From assembly GCF_045105435.1 (NCBI RefSeq), contig NZ_JBGCDL010000318.1, positions 1 to 31,043 of the forward strand: 31,043 nt of DNA, given 5' to 3'. The notes beneath the pieces are model-generated. The model did not search any database. It was not told the DNA's origin and was given only the letters and a program-made list of their open reading frames with translations. The stretch comes from Kordia sp045105435 (GTDB lineage: Bacteria > Bacteroidota > Bacteroidia > Flavobacteriales > Flavobacteriaceae). A program made the translations under genes and the position numbers. This document shows positions 14,792-23,789 of the stretch, in pieces. The first letter of the stretch is position 1; each line of letters starts with the position of its first letter.

Positions 14792-15790
14792 ATGTCACAA
14801 AAAGTACGTTGGGGAATTATCGGATTGGGGAAAATTGCGCATAAATTTGCGGCTGATTTACAACTTTCTGACACTGCAATGCTTCACGGAGTTGCTTCGC
14901 GTAGTATGGAAAAGGCTATCGCTTTCGCGAAACGTTACAAAGCACAAAAAGCATACAATTCATACGAAGCACTTGCCCAAGACCCTGAAATTGATGTCAT
15001 TTATATTGCCACACCACATGTATTCCATTTTGAAAATACAATGCTTTGTTTGAAACAAAATAAGGCAGTTTTATGCGAAAAGCCACTAGGTGTCAATTCC
15101 ACGCAAGTGCAAACCATGATTGCAGAAGCACAAGCAAGAAACGTATTTTTAATGGAAGCTATTTGGACACGTTTTATGCCGTCATACCAAAAAGTATTGA
15201 AACTTTTACAAGAAGAAACCATCGGAGAAATTATAAGTATTCGTGCCGATTTTGGCTTTCTTGGCGAACCAAATCCTGAAAGTCGCTTATTCAATAAAAA
15301 ATTAGGTGGCGGCTCGTTGTTAGATATTGGAATTTACCCAATATTTTTAAGTCTGTTAGTATTAGGAATGCCGTCCGAAATTAAAACCATGGCGCGCATG
15401 ACACCAACCGAAGTAGATAGTTTTTGTGCGATGTTATTTGATTATAAAAACGGAGCAAAAGCAATTTTAGAATCTACTTTTGAAGTCGATACGCCAACAG
15501 AAGGCTATATTTTTGGCTCAAAAGGTTCAATAAAATTACATCGCCGTTTTCATCATGCCAATACAATTACACTTTTCAAAGATGATGTAGAAACCGTTTT
15601 TGAATTGCCACATTCAGGAAATGGATACATTCACGAAATTGAAGATGTAAATGGTTGCATTCGCAATGGAGAAACCGAAAATTCAAAATTACCATTGGCA
15701 TTTAGCGCACAATTAATGACAATTATTGACCGCGTAAAAGCGCAGATTGGGTTAAATTATGACACAACTACTTCAATCCAAAAAAAATAA
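14792..15790 (+). CDS. Gfo/Idh/MocA-family oxidoreductase
   Basis: The 332-residue NAD(P)-dependent dehydrogenase has an N-terminal Rossmann motif WGIIGLGKIAHKFA (GxGxIA), then DVIYIATPHVFH, and the family hallmark CEKPLGVN with its active-site lysine. The C-terminal half begins near WTRFMPSYQKV and includes GGGSLLDIGIYPI, as in the dimeric dihydrodiol dehydrogenase-like branch. Substrates in this superfamily are mostly sugars, inositols or related polyols; which one applies here cannot be told. It has its own -7 box and lies 66 bp after the phosphatase. Confidence 0.9.
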   Translation: MSQKVRWGIIGLGKIAHKFAADLQLSDTAMLHGVASRSMEKAIAFAKRYKAQKAYNSYEALAQDPEIDVIYIATPHVFHFENTMLCLKQNKAVLCEKPLGVNSTQVQTMIAEAQARNVFLMEAIWTRFMPSYQKVLKLLQEETIGEIISIRADFGFLGEPNPESRLFNKKLGGGSLLDIGIYPIFLSLLVLGMPSEIKTMARMTPTEVDSFCAMLFDYKNGAKAILESTFEVDTPTEGYIFGSKGSIKLHRRFHHANTITLFKDDVETVFELPHSGNGYIHEIEDVNGCIRNGETENSKLPLAFSAQLMTIIDRVKAQIGLNYDTTTSIQKK

Positions 15791-15909
15791 ACACTATACA
15801 CATTCATTACATAATTTATTGACAATAATTTCTTATATTAATTGCTTCAAATTAAAGTATAAAAGCACATTATAATACATATAATTTTATACATACATCG
15901 CAGAAAAAA

Positions 15910-16710
15910 ATGTTTATTGAAATTTTAAAGTACGGGTTTTTAGTTATTTTCTTTTCCACTGCCATTATCGGAATTGCAAGTATTCCTGGCTGGATAAAAA
16001 TTCCGGAATGGTACCGAAAACGTATATTTATTGTATTGGTATTGGAAGTTATAGGCGTCATCATTATTTATTCACAACAAGAATTTAATACAAGTGATTC
16101 TACAGGAGTTCCAGAAATTAGTATCGAAAACAACAATTGGATTGCCATTGATAACAACGGGAAAATAGTGAAACCAGAAATAATAATTAAAACAAAAGAC
16201 ACTACTATTCGTAAAGTATTGGGTGAACAATCTGATGTGAATTTAGGAAATTTACGATCGAAAATTGTGGAAGATGGATTGAGCATTATAAATCCTGACA
16301 GTATTAGTCTTGGCTATATTAAAGCTTTGGATTTGCAACGAAACGGACTTTTTAATTCGTTAAATAATGGTAAAACGGAAGTAGCTGGCTCTGATAATTA
16401 TGCCCTTGTGAAATGGAGAAAACTACCTGGCGAGAATTGGACTAAGAAAGGAAAATTGATTCCACCACTACAATTGACCGTAAAAGATGGAAATTCGGGA
16501 ACGTATTACGAAATAAAAAACAAACGTGACAAAGTCCTTTTTGATAGCAGAAATGATGGAAGAGATTTATTTAATTCAAATATTAGAATCCTTCACTTTT
16601 TTCAAGAAGAAGGCGCTTTTTATATTTTAAGAATTTCGCATGCAGATTTAACATCAGAGAGTAAACATGTAGAAATTATTAATGCAAAAATGGAGCCTAC
16701 CTTTAATTAA
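15910..16710 (+). CDS. Membrane-anchored protein of unknown function
   Basis: The 266-residue protein starts with two hydrophobic segments (~7-25, FLVIFFSTAIIGIASI, and ~39-56, RIFIVLVLEVIGVIIIY) separated by a short basic loop. A soluble domain of ~200 residues follows with no recognised motif, though SDNYALVKWRKLPGENW is distinctive. Base composition resembles the neighbours. The 119 bp upstream contain no TAnnTTTG box. I do not recognise the family. Confidence 0.75.
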   Translation: MFIEILKYGFLVIFFSTAIIGIASIPGWIKIPEWYRKRIFIVLVLEVIGVIIIYSQQEFNTSDSTGVPEISIENNNWIAIDNNGKIVKPEIIIKTKDTTIRKVLGEQSDVNLGNLRSKIVEDGLSIINPDSISLGYIKALDLQRNGLFNSLNNGKTEVAGSDNYALVKWRKLPGENWTKKGKLIPPLQLTVKDGNSGTYYEIKNKRDKVLFDSRNDGRDLFNSNIRILHFFQEEGAFYILRISHADLTSESKHVEIINAKMEPTFN

Positions 16711-16814
16711 TTTTTCTTCTATATTGCACTTTTTGAAGCAATTTCGAAATTCAAAACGAAGTACTCTAAATTTCCTCAAAATTATTTTGAAACAAATTTG
16801 ATAGTTATTCGTCT

Positions 16815-16822
16815 TATTTTTG
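16815..16822 (+). promoter_or_regulatory. -7 box before the PqiA-like gene
   Basis: TATTTTTG matches TAnnTTTG and lies 50 nt before the GTG start at 16873. TTTG at 16797-16800 is too close to be a standard -33 element. Confidence 0.4.
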
Positions 16823-16872
16823 TAAAACGATAAAGTTTAGCCAATAATAGAAACAAAATACTCAAAAAAAGC

Positions 16873-18192
16873 GTGCGTAAAAACCTCATCATACATAGCA
16901 TTTTATTTGTATTGCTTTGCGCAATAAGTATTGCGGCGTTTTCAACCTATACTTTAGAAACTCAAAAACGCGTCCTCAAAACAGATGCCATTGAGCTTTC
17001 GGATATTAAATACGGAATGTTCAATGTTGATGCTTGGGAAAAACAGTTTGCAACTATCATTACTAAGAAATTAAAAGACCTTAAAATTTCAGGCGGACAA
17101 CGCGGAGAAGCCAAAATAAAGATTGAAAAGTTTTTAAATGAATCTATTGATAAGTTTGAACGCACCTACAAAGCCAATAACGAAAAAAATGCTGATTTTT
17201 TAGGAATTTCACTCCGAAATATCGGTGCTGATTATTTTGAAATTTTTGGTGAATTAAAAAATCAAGTACCAACAATTACGGACGATATTCTCAACTTTTT
17301 AGAAAGTGAACAAAACAGAGATAGTATCAGAGATTATATTTTAGCACAGATTAATTCATATACAGAAGGTACTTTTCAAAAAATAGATTATACCAGTTAC
17401 AACAACATTCTTACCAAATACAAAACAGATACTGGAGAAGCTTGTATTGCAAATATTTCGAGTACATTAGAACGTATTGGCAGCAAACAAAATGTTTCAA
17501 ATAGTGTATTATTAGGTGCTTTTATAATCCTAATTTTGTTACTCTTCATCATAAAAGAAGCAACCAATTTAAGCATTACTTTGTTTATTTTAGCGGCAGT
17601 TCACTTACTAGCTTTGGGCGTTTTTCTCCCCATGATTGATATTGATGCGCGTATTGCTTCTATGGAATTACAATTAATGGGCGAAACAATTTCGTTTAAA
17701 GATCAAGTATTGTATTATAAGAGTAAAAGTATTATGGAAGTGTCAAGTGTGATGCTTTCTCAAGGGAAAACCAAAGTGATGTTAGTCGGTATTTTAGTCT
17801 TACTTTTTAGTGTAATTTTCCCAATATCAAAACTAATTTCGAGTTTATCATTAGTCTATAAACGTTCGCTCAAGCGCAATAAAATAATTCGTTTTTTAGT
17901 ATTTAAAAGCGGAAAATGGTCGATGGCAGATGTTATGGTAGTTGCCATTTTTATGTCATATATTGGTTTTACAGGAATTATTTCGAGTCAATTAAGTCAA
18001 CTTGAAAATAATATTAAAAGCTTTGAAGTTTTATCTACGAATAAATCGGAATTGCAATACGGTTTTTTCTTTTTTATGGGATTTGTAATTATGAGTATCT
18101 TTATCTCACAGCGAATTCAAAAAATGATTGACGCACCAACGATAAAAGGACTTGAAGCTGAAAATCAACTCGTAACACAAACAGAAAAATGA
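16873..18192 (+). CDS. PqiA-like integral membrane protein (GTG start)
   Basis: The 439-residue protein has one N-terminal membrane segment (~7-25), a ~180-residue probably periplasmic Lys/Glu-rich region, and four further segments (~212-230, ~234-254, ~302-325, ~353-372), plus one near 398-416. The C-terminal half carries PqiA-family features: FPISKLISSLSLVYKR followed by FKSGKWSMADVMVVAIFMS, the basic-aromatic 'GKWSMxDV' signature. PqiA proteins partner with MCE-domain proteins in envelope lipid transport, but none is adjacent. The long N-terminal insert is unusual for PqiA. The start is GTG at 16873; no in-frame ATG occurs before the first membrane segment. It overlaps the next gene by 4 nt (ATGA). 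Confidence 0.78.
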   Translation: MRKNLIIHSILFVLLCAISIAAFSTYTLETQKRVLKTDAIELSDIKYGMFNVDAWEKQFATIITKKLKDLKISGGQRGEAKIKIEKFLNESIDKFERTYKANNEKNADFLGISLRNIGADYFEIFGELKNQVPTITDDILNFLESEQNRDSIRDYILAQINSYTEGTFQKIDYTSYNNILTKYKTDTGEACIANISSTLERIGSKQNVSNSVLLGAFIILILLLFIIKEATNLSITLFILAAVHLLALGVFLPMIDIDARIASMELQLMGETISFKDQVLYYKSKSIMEVSSVMLSQGKTKVMLVGILVLLFSVIFPISKLISSLSLVYKRSLKRNKIIRFLVFKSGKWSMADVMVVAIFMSYIGFTGIISSQLSQLENNIKSFEVLSTNKSELQYGFFFFMGFVIMSIFISQRIQKMIDAPTIKGLEAENQLVTQTEK

Positions 18193-18698
18193 AAAACACA
18201 ATGCTAGTTATTGTATTTATTTTACTAACCAAACTGTGTGTTGCACAAGCTGTAGATTTTGATTTACTAAGCTATAACGGTCTACATTTTTATGCCACAA
18301 AATCTAAGATTCTTAAAAAACTAGGAAAGCCGCAAAAAGTATATGATCCTAATTATGATTGTGGATTTTTGGTCACAGATGATTCACAAAGTATTGTGTA
18401 TACAACGCTTGATTATGACACAATTAAATTTACTGGAAATAAAAAAGAAAAATATCTCTTAGAATATGTGAATTTTAAAAAAGACCATACCATTATTGTA
18501 AAATATGGCGACCGAAACTTATCTCACAAAACCAATTTTTCAGAACTCGTTGGCATGTTTGGTGATCAAATTAAAGAAGGTTTTGGAAAAAAATTAGACG
18601 GCGTATTCATCGTTTTTAGCGAAGGTTATGAAGACGGATTGCGAATTTATATCGCAAACGGAAAATTGACTCGCCTCGAATATTGGTCGCCTTGTTAA
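18189..18698 (+). CDS. Small secreted protein of unknown function
   Basis: The 169-residue product has a clear signal peptide (MKNTMLVIVFILLTKLCVAQA). The mature part contains KSKILKKLGKPQKVYDPNYDCG, a pattern reminiscent of BamE/SmpA-type small outer-membrane proteins, though I would not assign that fold. Two Cys (in DYDCG and the C-terminal SPC) could form a disulfide. Its ATG overlaps the stop of the PqiA-like gene in ATGA, so the two are translationally coupled and probably act together at the envelope. Confidence 0.8.
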   Translation: MKNTMLVIVFILLTKLCVAQAVDFDLLSYNGLHFYATKSKILKKLGKPQKVYDPNYDCGFLVTDDSQSIVYTTLDYDTIKFTGNKKEKYLLEYVNFKKDHTIIVKYGDRNLSHKTNFSELVGMFGDQIKEGFGKKLDGVFIVFSEGYEDGLRIYIANGKLTRLEYWSPC

Positions 18699-18725
18699 AA
18701 TTATTATCTAATTTTTTCGTCGTAT

Positions 18726-19397
18726 TTACTTTATATTATCAATTGAAATCAAGCCTTTTTTAAGCGCTTTTATGAGCAATGCAGCTGAGTTTCGCACACC
18801 TAATTTAGAAATTAAGTTCTTTCGGTGTCCTTCAGTAGTACGCGGACTTATAAATAATTTTTCGCTTATTTCTGAGGTTGTTAATCCTTCTGCAATTAAT
18901 AATAACACTTTCATTTCGCGACTTGTTAAATCATAATTATCGCCTATTTTCGGAGGTTTTTTTGTTTTGTTTTTCAATCCTGTTAACATGGCGTGCGAAA
19001 CTGCTTCATTGAAATAAAATCCTTTTTCGTATACTACTCTAATGGCTTCTTCAAATTCTTGCGGGGCAGCATCTTTTAGTATATATCCGTTTGCTCCAAT
19101 TTCCATTAAATACGTAATCATACGTTCTTCTTTGTGCATACTTAGAATCAAAATTTTTATTCCCGGATATTCTTCACGAATTTTTTTAGTCGCTTCTATT
19201 CCGTCCATAACAGGCATTTCTAAATCTAACAGCATCACATCTGGAACTGCATTTTTTAACTGTGTAAGCAATTCGTGTCCGTTTTCTGCTTCCAGAATGA
19301 CTTCAACTCCTTCAAAAGTATTCGCAATAAGCTTTACGCCTTCGCGAAACAACTCATGATCGTCTGTAATGCCAACTTTTATAGTATGATTATTCAT
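18726..19397 (-). CDS. NarL/FixJ-type response regulator
   Basis: The 223-residue regulator has a receiver domain (Asp12/Asp13 acidic pocket, phospho-acceptor Asp58 in LLDLEMPVMDG, Lys108 in YILKD). A LuxR-type HTH follows at ~150-215 (LTSREMKVLLLIAEGLTTSE, then SPRTTEGHRKNLISKLG). It overlaps the kinase gene by 8 nt, so kinase and regulator are a cognate pair. DNA targets are unknown; the palindrome upstream of this operon is one candidate. Confidence 0.96.
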   Translation of the reverse strand: MNNHTIKVGITDDHELFREGVKLIANTFEGVEVILEAENGHELLTQLKNAVPDVMLLDLEMPVMDGIEATKKIREEYPGIKILILSMHKEERMITYLMEIGANGYILKDAAPQEFEEAIRVVYEKGFYFNEAVSHAMLTGLKNKTKKPPKIGDNYDLTSREMKVLLLIAEGLTTSEISEKLFISPRTTEGHRKNLISKLGVRNSAALLIKALKKGLISIDNIK

Positions 19398-20181
19398 GAT
19401 TGATAGGTATTTTAATGGTTAATTCTATGCCTTTTTGTTGGTCTGAAAACTTGAAAGTTCCTGAGAGTACAGACAGCCTACTTTCAATGTTTTTTAGTCC
19501 AATTCCCTTTTTTTGTTGTAATTTATCTTGCTGAATGCCAATTCCGTTGTCTTTATATACAATCACTAAATCTGTACTTTCATTCTTAAAAAGAATAGAA
19601 ACTTCCGTAGCATTTGCATGTTTTAGCGTATTATTCAGTAATTCTTGAATGATTCTATATACATTCAATTCGTGTGCTTTTGCGACTATATTTTGGGTAG
19701 TATCAATACAAGTTACGTGAACAACATTCAAATCATTGATTGTAGTAACCAAACTTTTTACCGCTTCCATTAGTCCTAATTTCTCTAAAATAACTGGACG
19801 CAAATCTTGTGAAATATTCCGTACACCTTGAATCATTGTATCAAACAAAGAATACATTTTAGCAACAGTTGTGGTGAGTTTTTCGGGAGCAACTTCAGGA
19901 GAAATTTGACTCAAATATAATTTTGTAGCGGTTAGTAAAGCGCCAACATCATCGTGCAATTCTCTTCCAATTCGGGCACGTTCTCTTTCTTCACTCTGAA
20001 TAGCAATACGCAGCAATTCTCTTTGGTAATCGGCTTCAATTTTTTGATGTTTTTGTTGCTGTGCAAATAAGCGTTTTTGATAGATAATAAAGAACATAAT
20101 AACAGCCAATGCCAGCACAAAAAGCACCACCATTCCTATTATGATGATTTGTAATGTTAATTTTGATTCGGATTCACCCAT
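19390..20181 (-). CDS. Sensor histidine kinase, HisKA_3 type
   Basis: The 263-residue kinase has one membrane segment (~11-34), a short linker and the dimerisation/phospho-acceptor helix with His76 in RIGRELHDDVGA. The HATPase domain follows, with ELLNNTLKHA as N box, DNGIGI as G1 and GIGLKNIESRL as G2. There is no recognisable sensor domain. The polytopic membrane protein encoded just upstream, overlapping by 25 nt, may supply sensing. It belongs to the NarX/LiaS/DesK-like class pairing with NarL-type regulators. Confidence 0.95.
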   Translation of the reverse strand: MGESESKLTLQIIIIGMVVLFVLALAVIMFFIIYQKRLFAQQQKHQKIEADYQRELLRIAIQSEERERARIGRELHDDVGALLTATKLYLSQISPEVAPEKLTTTVAKMYSLFDTMIQGVRNISQDLRPVILEKLGLMEAVKSLVTTINDLNVVHVTCIDTTQNIVAKAHELNVYRIIQELLNNTLKHANATEVSILFKNESTDLVIVYKDNGIGIQQDKLQQKKGIGLKNIESRLSVLSGTFKFSDQQKGIELTIKIPINHE

Positions 20182-20807
20182 ACTGCAATTGTAAAGAAAA
20201 TAATTAAAATAATATTGACAATAGCGTGCAATCCCCAGACTAAATGACTCATTTCGTCTGCTTCTGTAAACATGCTATTATTGATGAAAAACAGCAATAA
20301 GTTACTCGAAAAATAAATTAAAAATCCTGCGTTGATCCAAAATAGTGGTTTCCGCTCTAGCGGACTATACGTTTCTTGTTTTAAAAGTGCATAAAAATAA
20401 CTCAGCGATAAAAAGATGACTAAAAATCCTAACAGCGTTGTTACATTGGAATTGAAAGTAGTTAAGCTTTGAAAGAAACTCATATTTACAATGGCAAATA
20501 CCGCAAATACAATCCATAAAACAATAAAGAAACGTGCTGAAAATAATCGTTTCAAAGCATCTTTGTATAAATAAAGAATCAGTCCAAACTCAATAATACT
20601 GTAAAAATGATAGACAGGATGATTGTTTTCTTTTTGAAGCCACAAAATATTTGCAACGGCTTCTACCACAAAAATAGTAACGAGTAAATACAGTAATTTC
20701 TGTTGCACAGGTTGCAAACGACGATACTTCCAAAGTGCTATACACAAAGGAAGTATCACCGCAATTGATGAAATAAGACTGAGATTTCCGAAGAATTCTT
20801 TACTCAT
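20157..20807 (-). CDS. Polytopic membrane protein of the two-component operon
   Basis: The 216-residue protein is almost entirely hydrophobic, with about six or seven membrane segments (for example VILPLCIALW, LLYLLVTIFVVEAVANILW, FFIVLWIVFAVFAIV, LLGFLVIFLSLSYFYALL and IVNIILIIFFTIAVWV). Its 3' end overlaps the histidine kinase start by 25 nt, strong evidence for coupled translation. A membrane sensing partner of the kinase is a reasonable inference, but the family is not one I can name. Confidence 0.8.
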   Translation of the reverse strand: MSKEFFGNLSLISSIAVILPLCIALWKYRRLQPVQQKLLYLLVTIFVVEAVANILWLQKENNHPVYHFYSIIEFGLILYLYKDALKRLFSARFFIVLWIVFAVFAIVNMSFFQSLTTFNSNVTTLLGFLVIFLSLSYFYALLKQETYSPLERKPLFWINAGFLIYFSSNLLLFFINNSMFTEADEMSHLVWGLHAIVNIILIIFFTIAVWVNPNQN

Positions 20808-20816
20808 TTGTTTGTA

Positions 20817-21557
20817 TTAGCAAGTTGGCGGACATGGTCTTGAATATTGTACAAAAATTTCCCGTGTCTTTAATTCATTATTTCGTTTTGAAAAATTTAG
20901 TGCATCCAAAAAAGAAAATGTATCGTTAGCAACAGCATCTTTAAATACAAATCCAAAAATAGGCGTAAATGAGGTTAGATTTGTTTTGTTGAATTTGTTC
21001 ATATCCAATCCTAAATAAACATGTACAGCTACCAAGTCTTCACCATTCATAGAATTCAATTGTTTAACAAGATCTTCGGTTAAACTATAGCTTCTAACTC
21101 GTACAGGACTATTTTTAGATTGCACCACAAACAAATCGTCAATTAAATGAAAATCAACTGTATTCCAATTTTCTGTCACCATATACACATACGATTCTGG
21201 CACAATATCAGGTTTTAAGCCATTCACAGTACGTGTATTACTTTTGGGAATTTCATTCGTAATTTCCATATCAAAAAAAGCTTCTTCGCCTTGCGCATTT
21301 ATAGTTTTAAAAAGTGGTATAAAAGTGATGGCATTTTTTTCTGTTTCTACTTCATTCAAACCCAAATGAATTTCTATTTGAGTTGTCGTTTTCCAATTAT
21401 CCGCAACTATTTTTAAAGCTTCAATTCCTAAACTAAATTTTTGCGCACGCAAATGCTGCCCTGATATTTCATTAAATTCATGAAAATGATCTGCCAAACG
21501 TAAAATATGTTCACGTTGCCATCGTAATAGCTTTTCTTCTTGTGGAATGCTCTTCAT
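20817..21557 (-). CDS. Unknown protein with internal duplication and C-terminal CPPTC
   Basis: The 246-residue cytoplasmic protein (no signal peptide) seems built from two related halves: IEIHLGLNEVETEKNAITFI in the first (~82-101) parallels VHVYLGLDMNKFNKTNLTSF in the second, and both continue into P(L/I)F. It ends RPCPPTC, a tight two-cysteine tail that could bind metal or form a disulfide. It is the first gene of the two-component operon, 9 bp ahead of the membrane protein. No enzymatic motif is visible and I do not recognise the family. Confidence 0.75.
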   Translation of the reverse strand: MKSIPQEEKLLRWQREHILRLADHFHEFNEISGQHLRAQKFSLGIEALKIVADNWKTTTQIEIHLGLNEVETEKNAITFIPLFKTINAQGEEAFFDMEITNEIPKSNTRTVNGLKPDIVPESYVYMVTENWNTVDFHLIDDLFVVQSKNSPVRVRSYSLTEDLVKQLNSMNGEDLVAVHVYLGLDMNKFNKTNLTSFTPIFGFVFKDAVANDTFSFLDALNFSKRNNELKTREIFVQYSRPCPPTC

Positions 21558-21575
21558 GTTTTTTTAAGTTTTAGT

Positions 21576-21586
21576 GTACATTGTAC
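21576..21586. promoter_or_regulatory. Palindrome upstream of the two-component operon
   Basis: GTACATTGTAC is a perfect 11-bp palindrome lying 19-29 nt upstream of the operon's first ATG, where an operator or the promoter would be. No TAnnTTTG box is seen on the minus strand nearby. It may be a regulator site; such short palindromes also occur by chance. Confidence 0.3.
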
Positions 21587-21836
21587 TATATTAAAGTCGT
21601 TTTGCTTATCGATAATGCTTCCATAAAACTACGTAAAAAAATACCGCACCTTACTATTTTCATCTGTAAACACGTAAAAACTACAGAAAAACACGTATTT
21701 ATACTATGTAGATTTTTCAGTACTATCAGTCTTTTTATTCTTACATAAAAGTGTGAATTTTGAAATATGAATTACAAAAAGGAGAACGCTGAAAACCTTC
21801 AATAGAGTAAGCATTATAACTATAACATATCATACA

Positions 21837-23291
21837 ATGGAAAAAAAAGTTAGACACTACAAAAAATCAAATCAACTAATTTCAAGAATAGAAAAGGATA
21901 TTCATATCGAAATCGGTGAAGAATCCAAGCATGTTGTTCCCCAAACATCAAAAGGCTTGATCGATAAAAGTAATAGACAACCTTTAAATTTTACCAACTT
22001 TTCAGCAAACAAAGCTGCACCACAAAAAGAAACCTTAACAAGCATCCTAAATTTTAAACATACCGCGCCACAAAACCCATCAATTGTAAGTACTGCGAAT
22101 GGAAAAATTGAAAAAATATTTTTTACCATTCCAAGTTATGCCATTCCCATAAATGAAAGGGAAAAAAATGTATATTGGGACGCGTATACAGATCTCTTTT
22201 TAAACCTACCAGAACACACGTATTTTTTAGTACTAATTCATGAATCTAGCAAAAGTTTTTTTGAAAGATGGATTTCAAATGCACGAATTAATCCCAGCAG
22301 ACTTGAAGTTGGAACTATAGAAGATCACCTTCATTTTTCCGTGTGGGCAGAAGATGGATATGCCATTACAAAAGATCAAAATGGGCAAACATGGTTTACA
22401 GAACCTATCAAATTTCCGCGATATGCAGATGGACAAATGGCGGCAAGAGCTGCTAATATTTCTTCTCTAAAAAGCTATAAAACGCCACTATATTACCAAG
22501 GAGGAAATATTTTAATTGGTGATAATTTCTTTTTTATCGGAGCCGATTATCCTAGAAATTCCCTGCAAAACATAGGAAACGCCATTTCGCAACCTATGGA
22601 CGAAACGCCAAACGACTTCATAAAAAGTTTGTATAAAGAATACTTAGATCATAAAAAAGAATTATTTTATGTAGGAACTGCATTGCCTGTGCCAGAACAA
22701 ACGGCAACAGAGTTTGAATTGAATGGCGAAATTTGGACGAATGTGCTAAATAGAGGGAACAAAGAAGGAACTACGCAACCCTTATTTCATATTGATATGT
22801 TTATTTCCTTGGCAGGAAGAAATAGTGAAGGGAAATATCAAATTCTTGTTGGAAGTCCAAAATTAGCAGAAGAAATTGTTGGTTCTCTAAAAGCGCATAA
22901 AAGATATGCCATGCAAGAGATTTATGATGATATTGCGGAAAACTTAGCTGCCAATCCTGAATTTGACGTCATCCGAAATCCGCTTCCTTTGGTATATGTT
23001 GATGATGAAGTTCGCAAAGAGCGACTGTGGTATTTTGCAACTGCCAATAATTGTTTGGTAGAAAACGATGGAACTCAAAAAACGGTTTGGCTTCCTACTT
23101 ACGGACACGGAAGTTGGGCAGAATTAAAAGCTACTGATACAGCCAATCGTAGAATTTGGGAAAATCTAGGCTATAAAGTCAACATGCTTGTAGATTTTCA
23201 TCCTTTTGCTTCAAACTTAGGTGCTGTGCATTGTATTTCTAAGTATTTAGAACGCAGTACAACCAACAATGAAAATGATGTCATTTCTTAA
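21837..23291 (+). CDS. Pentein-superfamily guanidino-modifying enzyme (agmatine/arginine deiminase-like)
   Basis: The 484-residue protein has a ~90-residue Lys/Asn-rich N-terminal extension without a signal peptide, then a domain with spaced marks of the agmatine deiminase/peptidylarginine deiminase group. These are WAEDGYAIT (170-178, aligning with the [RE]D substrate-binding site), QGGNILIGD (221-229), FHIDMF (His318, Asp320) and LGAVHCISKYLER with candidate nucleophile Cys466. The Cys-His-acid order matches hydrolases acting on guanidino groups. It could release ammonia from agmatine or an arginine residue, but the extension and the Glu at 172 set it apart from standard agmatine deiminases. 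No polyamine genes flank it. Function beyond superfamily level is unproven. Confidence 0.72.
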   Translation: MEKKVRHYKKSNQLISRIEKDIHIEIGEESKHVVPQTSKGLIDKSNRQPLNFTNFSANKAAPQKETLTSILNFKHTAPQNPSIVSTANGKIEKIFFTIPSYAIPINEREKNVYWDAYTDLFLNLPEHTYFLVLIHESSKSFFERWISNARINPSRLEVGTIEDHLHFSVWAEDGYAITKDQNGQTWFTEPIKFPRYADGQMAARAANISSLKSYKTPLYYQGGNILIGDNFFFIGADYPRNSLQNIGNAISQPMDETPNDFIKSLYKEYLDHKKELFYVGTALPVPEQTATEFELNGEIWTNVLNRGNKEGTTQPLFHIDMFISLAGRNSEGKYQILVGSPKLAEEIVGSLKAHKRYAMQEIYDDIAENLAANPEFDVIRNPLPLVYVDDEVRKERLWYFATANNCLVENDGTQKTVWLPTYGHGSWAELKATDTANRRIWENLGYKVNMLVDFHPFASNLGAVHCISKYLERSTTNNENDVIS

Positions 23292-23727
23292 ATAATCATC
23301 GCTGCTAAATGAAAAATCTGTGATTAAGATAACCTCTTCTTCCTTTTTTCAAAAATAAATTTAAAAAAACAGTGCGTGAAAAAATAGTTGCATTTTTACG
23401 TACTGTTTTTTTGATTTACAATAAGTTACAAACACAAAACATCTTAAAATCACAATCAAAAAAATATTTTCTACAAAGTAAAACGCATTTTTTTTCACAT
23501 ACGGACGCAACCTTTTGGAAGTTTTGCTATCTAGTATATAAACCGACCCATTATGAAAAATGTCAACTTAACAATTTATATTCTCGTGAAAGAAACCTAG
23601 AAGCATTTCCACGCTTCACACCCACAATACAATTACTTTATAAAGCATAAAAGTGTCGCTTAACTGACCAAATGGTATGTTTTGCGACCTTACACAATAT
23701 TGCTATTTTTTTAATTATTTTCTTTTA
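23292..23727. other. Intergenic region between convergent genes, no convincing gene
   Basis: About 436 bp separate the pentein enzyme from the terminator of the envelope operon. A GTG-started 92-codon frame at 23372-23650 has AT-rich composition, no domain and no promoter box, so I do not call it a gene. No repeat or RNA structure was recognised here. Confidence 0.5.
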
Positions 23728-23768
23728 AAAAAAAAGCCTTTCTATACCAGATTATAGGAAGGCTTTTG
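23728..23768 (-). terminator. Terminator of the GLPGLI/receptor operon
   Basis: AAAAGCCTTTCTATA pairs with TATAGGAAGGCTTTT around a 6-nt loop, with one T-G pair. On the minus strand the stem is followed by about nine T, while on the plus strand the tail is short, so it chiefly terminates the minus-strand operon 22 bp after the receptor stop. Confidence 0.9.
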
Positions 23769-23789
23769 GTTATTTTATGTTGTTTTTAT

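Noticed and set aside
15819..15839. TTGACA followed by TATATT, resembling a sigma-70 promoter
   Set aside because: The spacer is only 9 nt and Bacteroidota use TTTG/TAnnTTTG promoters.
21631..21697. Three ACGTA-containing motifs (CACGTAAAAA, ACACGTATTT, TACGTAAAAA)
   Set aside because: Irregular spacing and short AT-rich context give no support for an operator.
23372..23650. GTG-started 92-codon frame after the pentein gene
   Set aside because: Low-complexity, Lys/Phe/Tyr-rich translation, no promoter box, no domain and no sensible start context.
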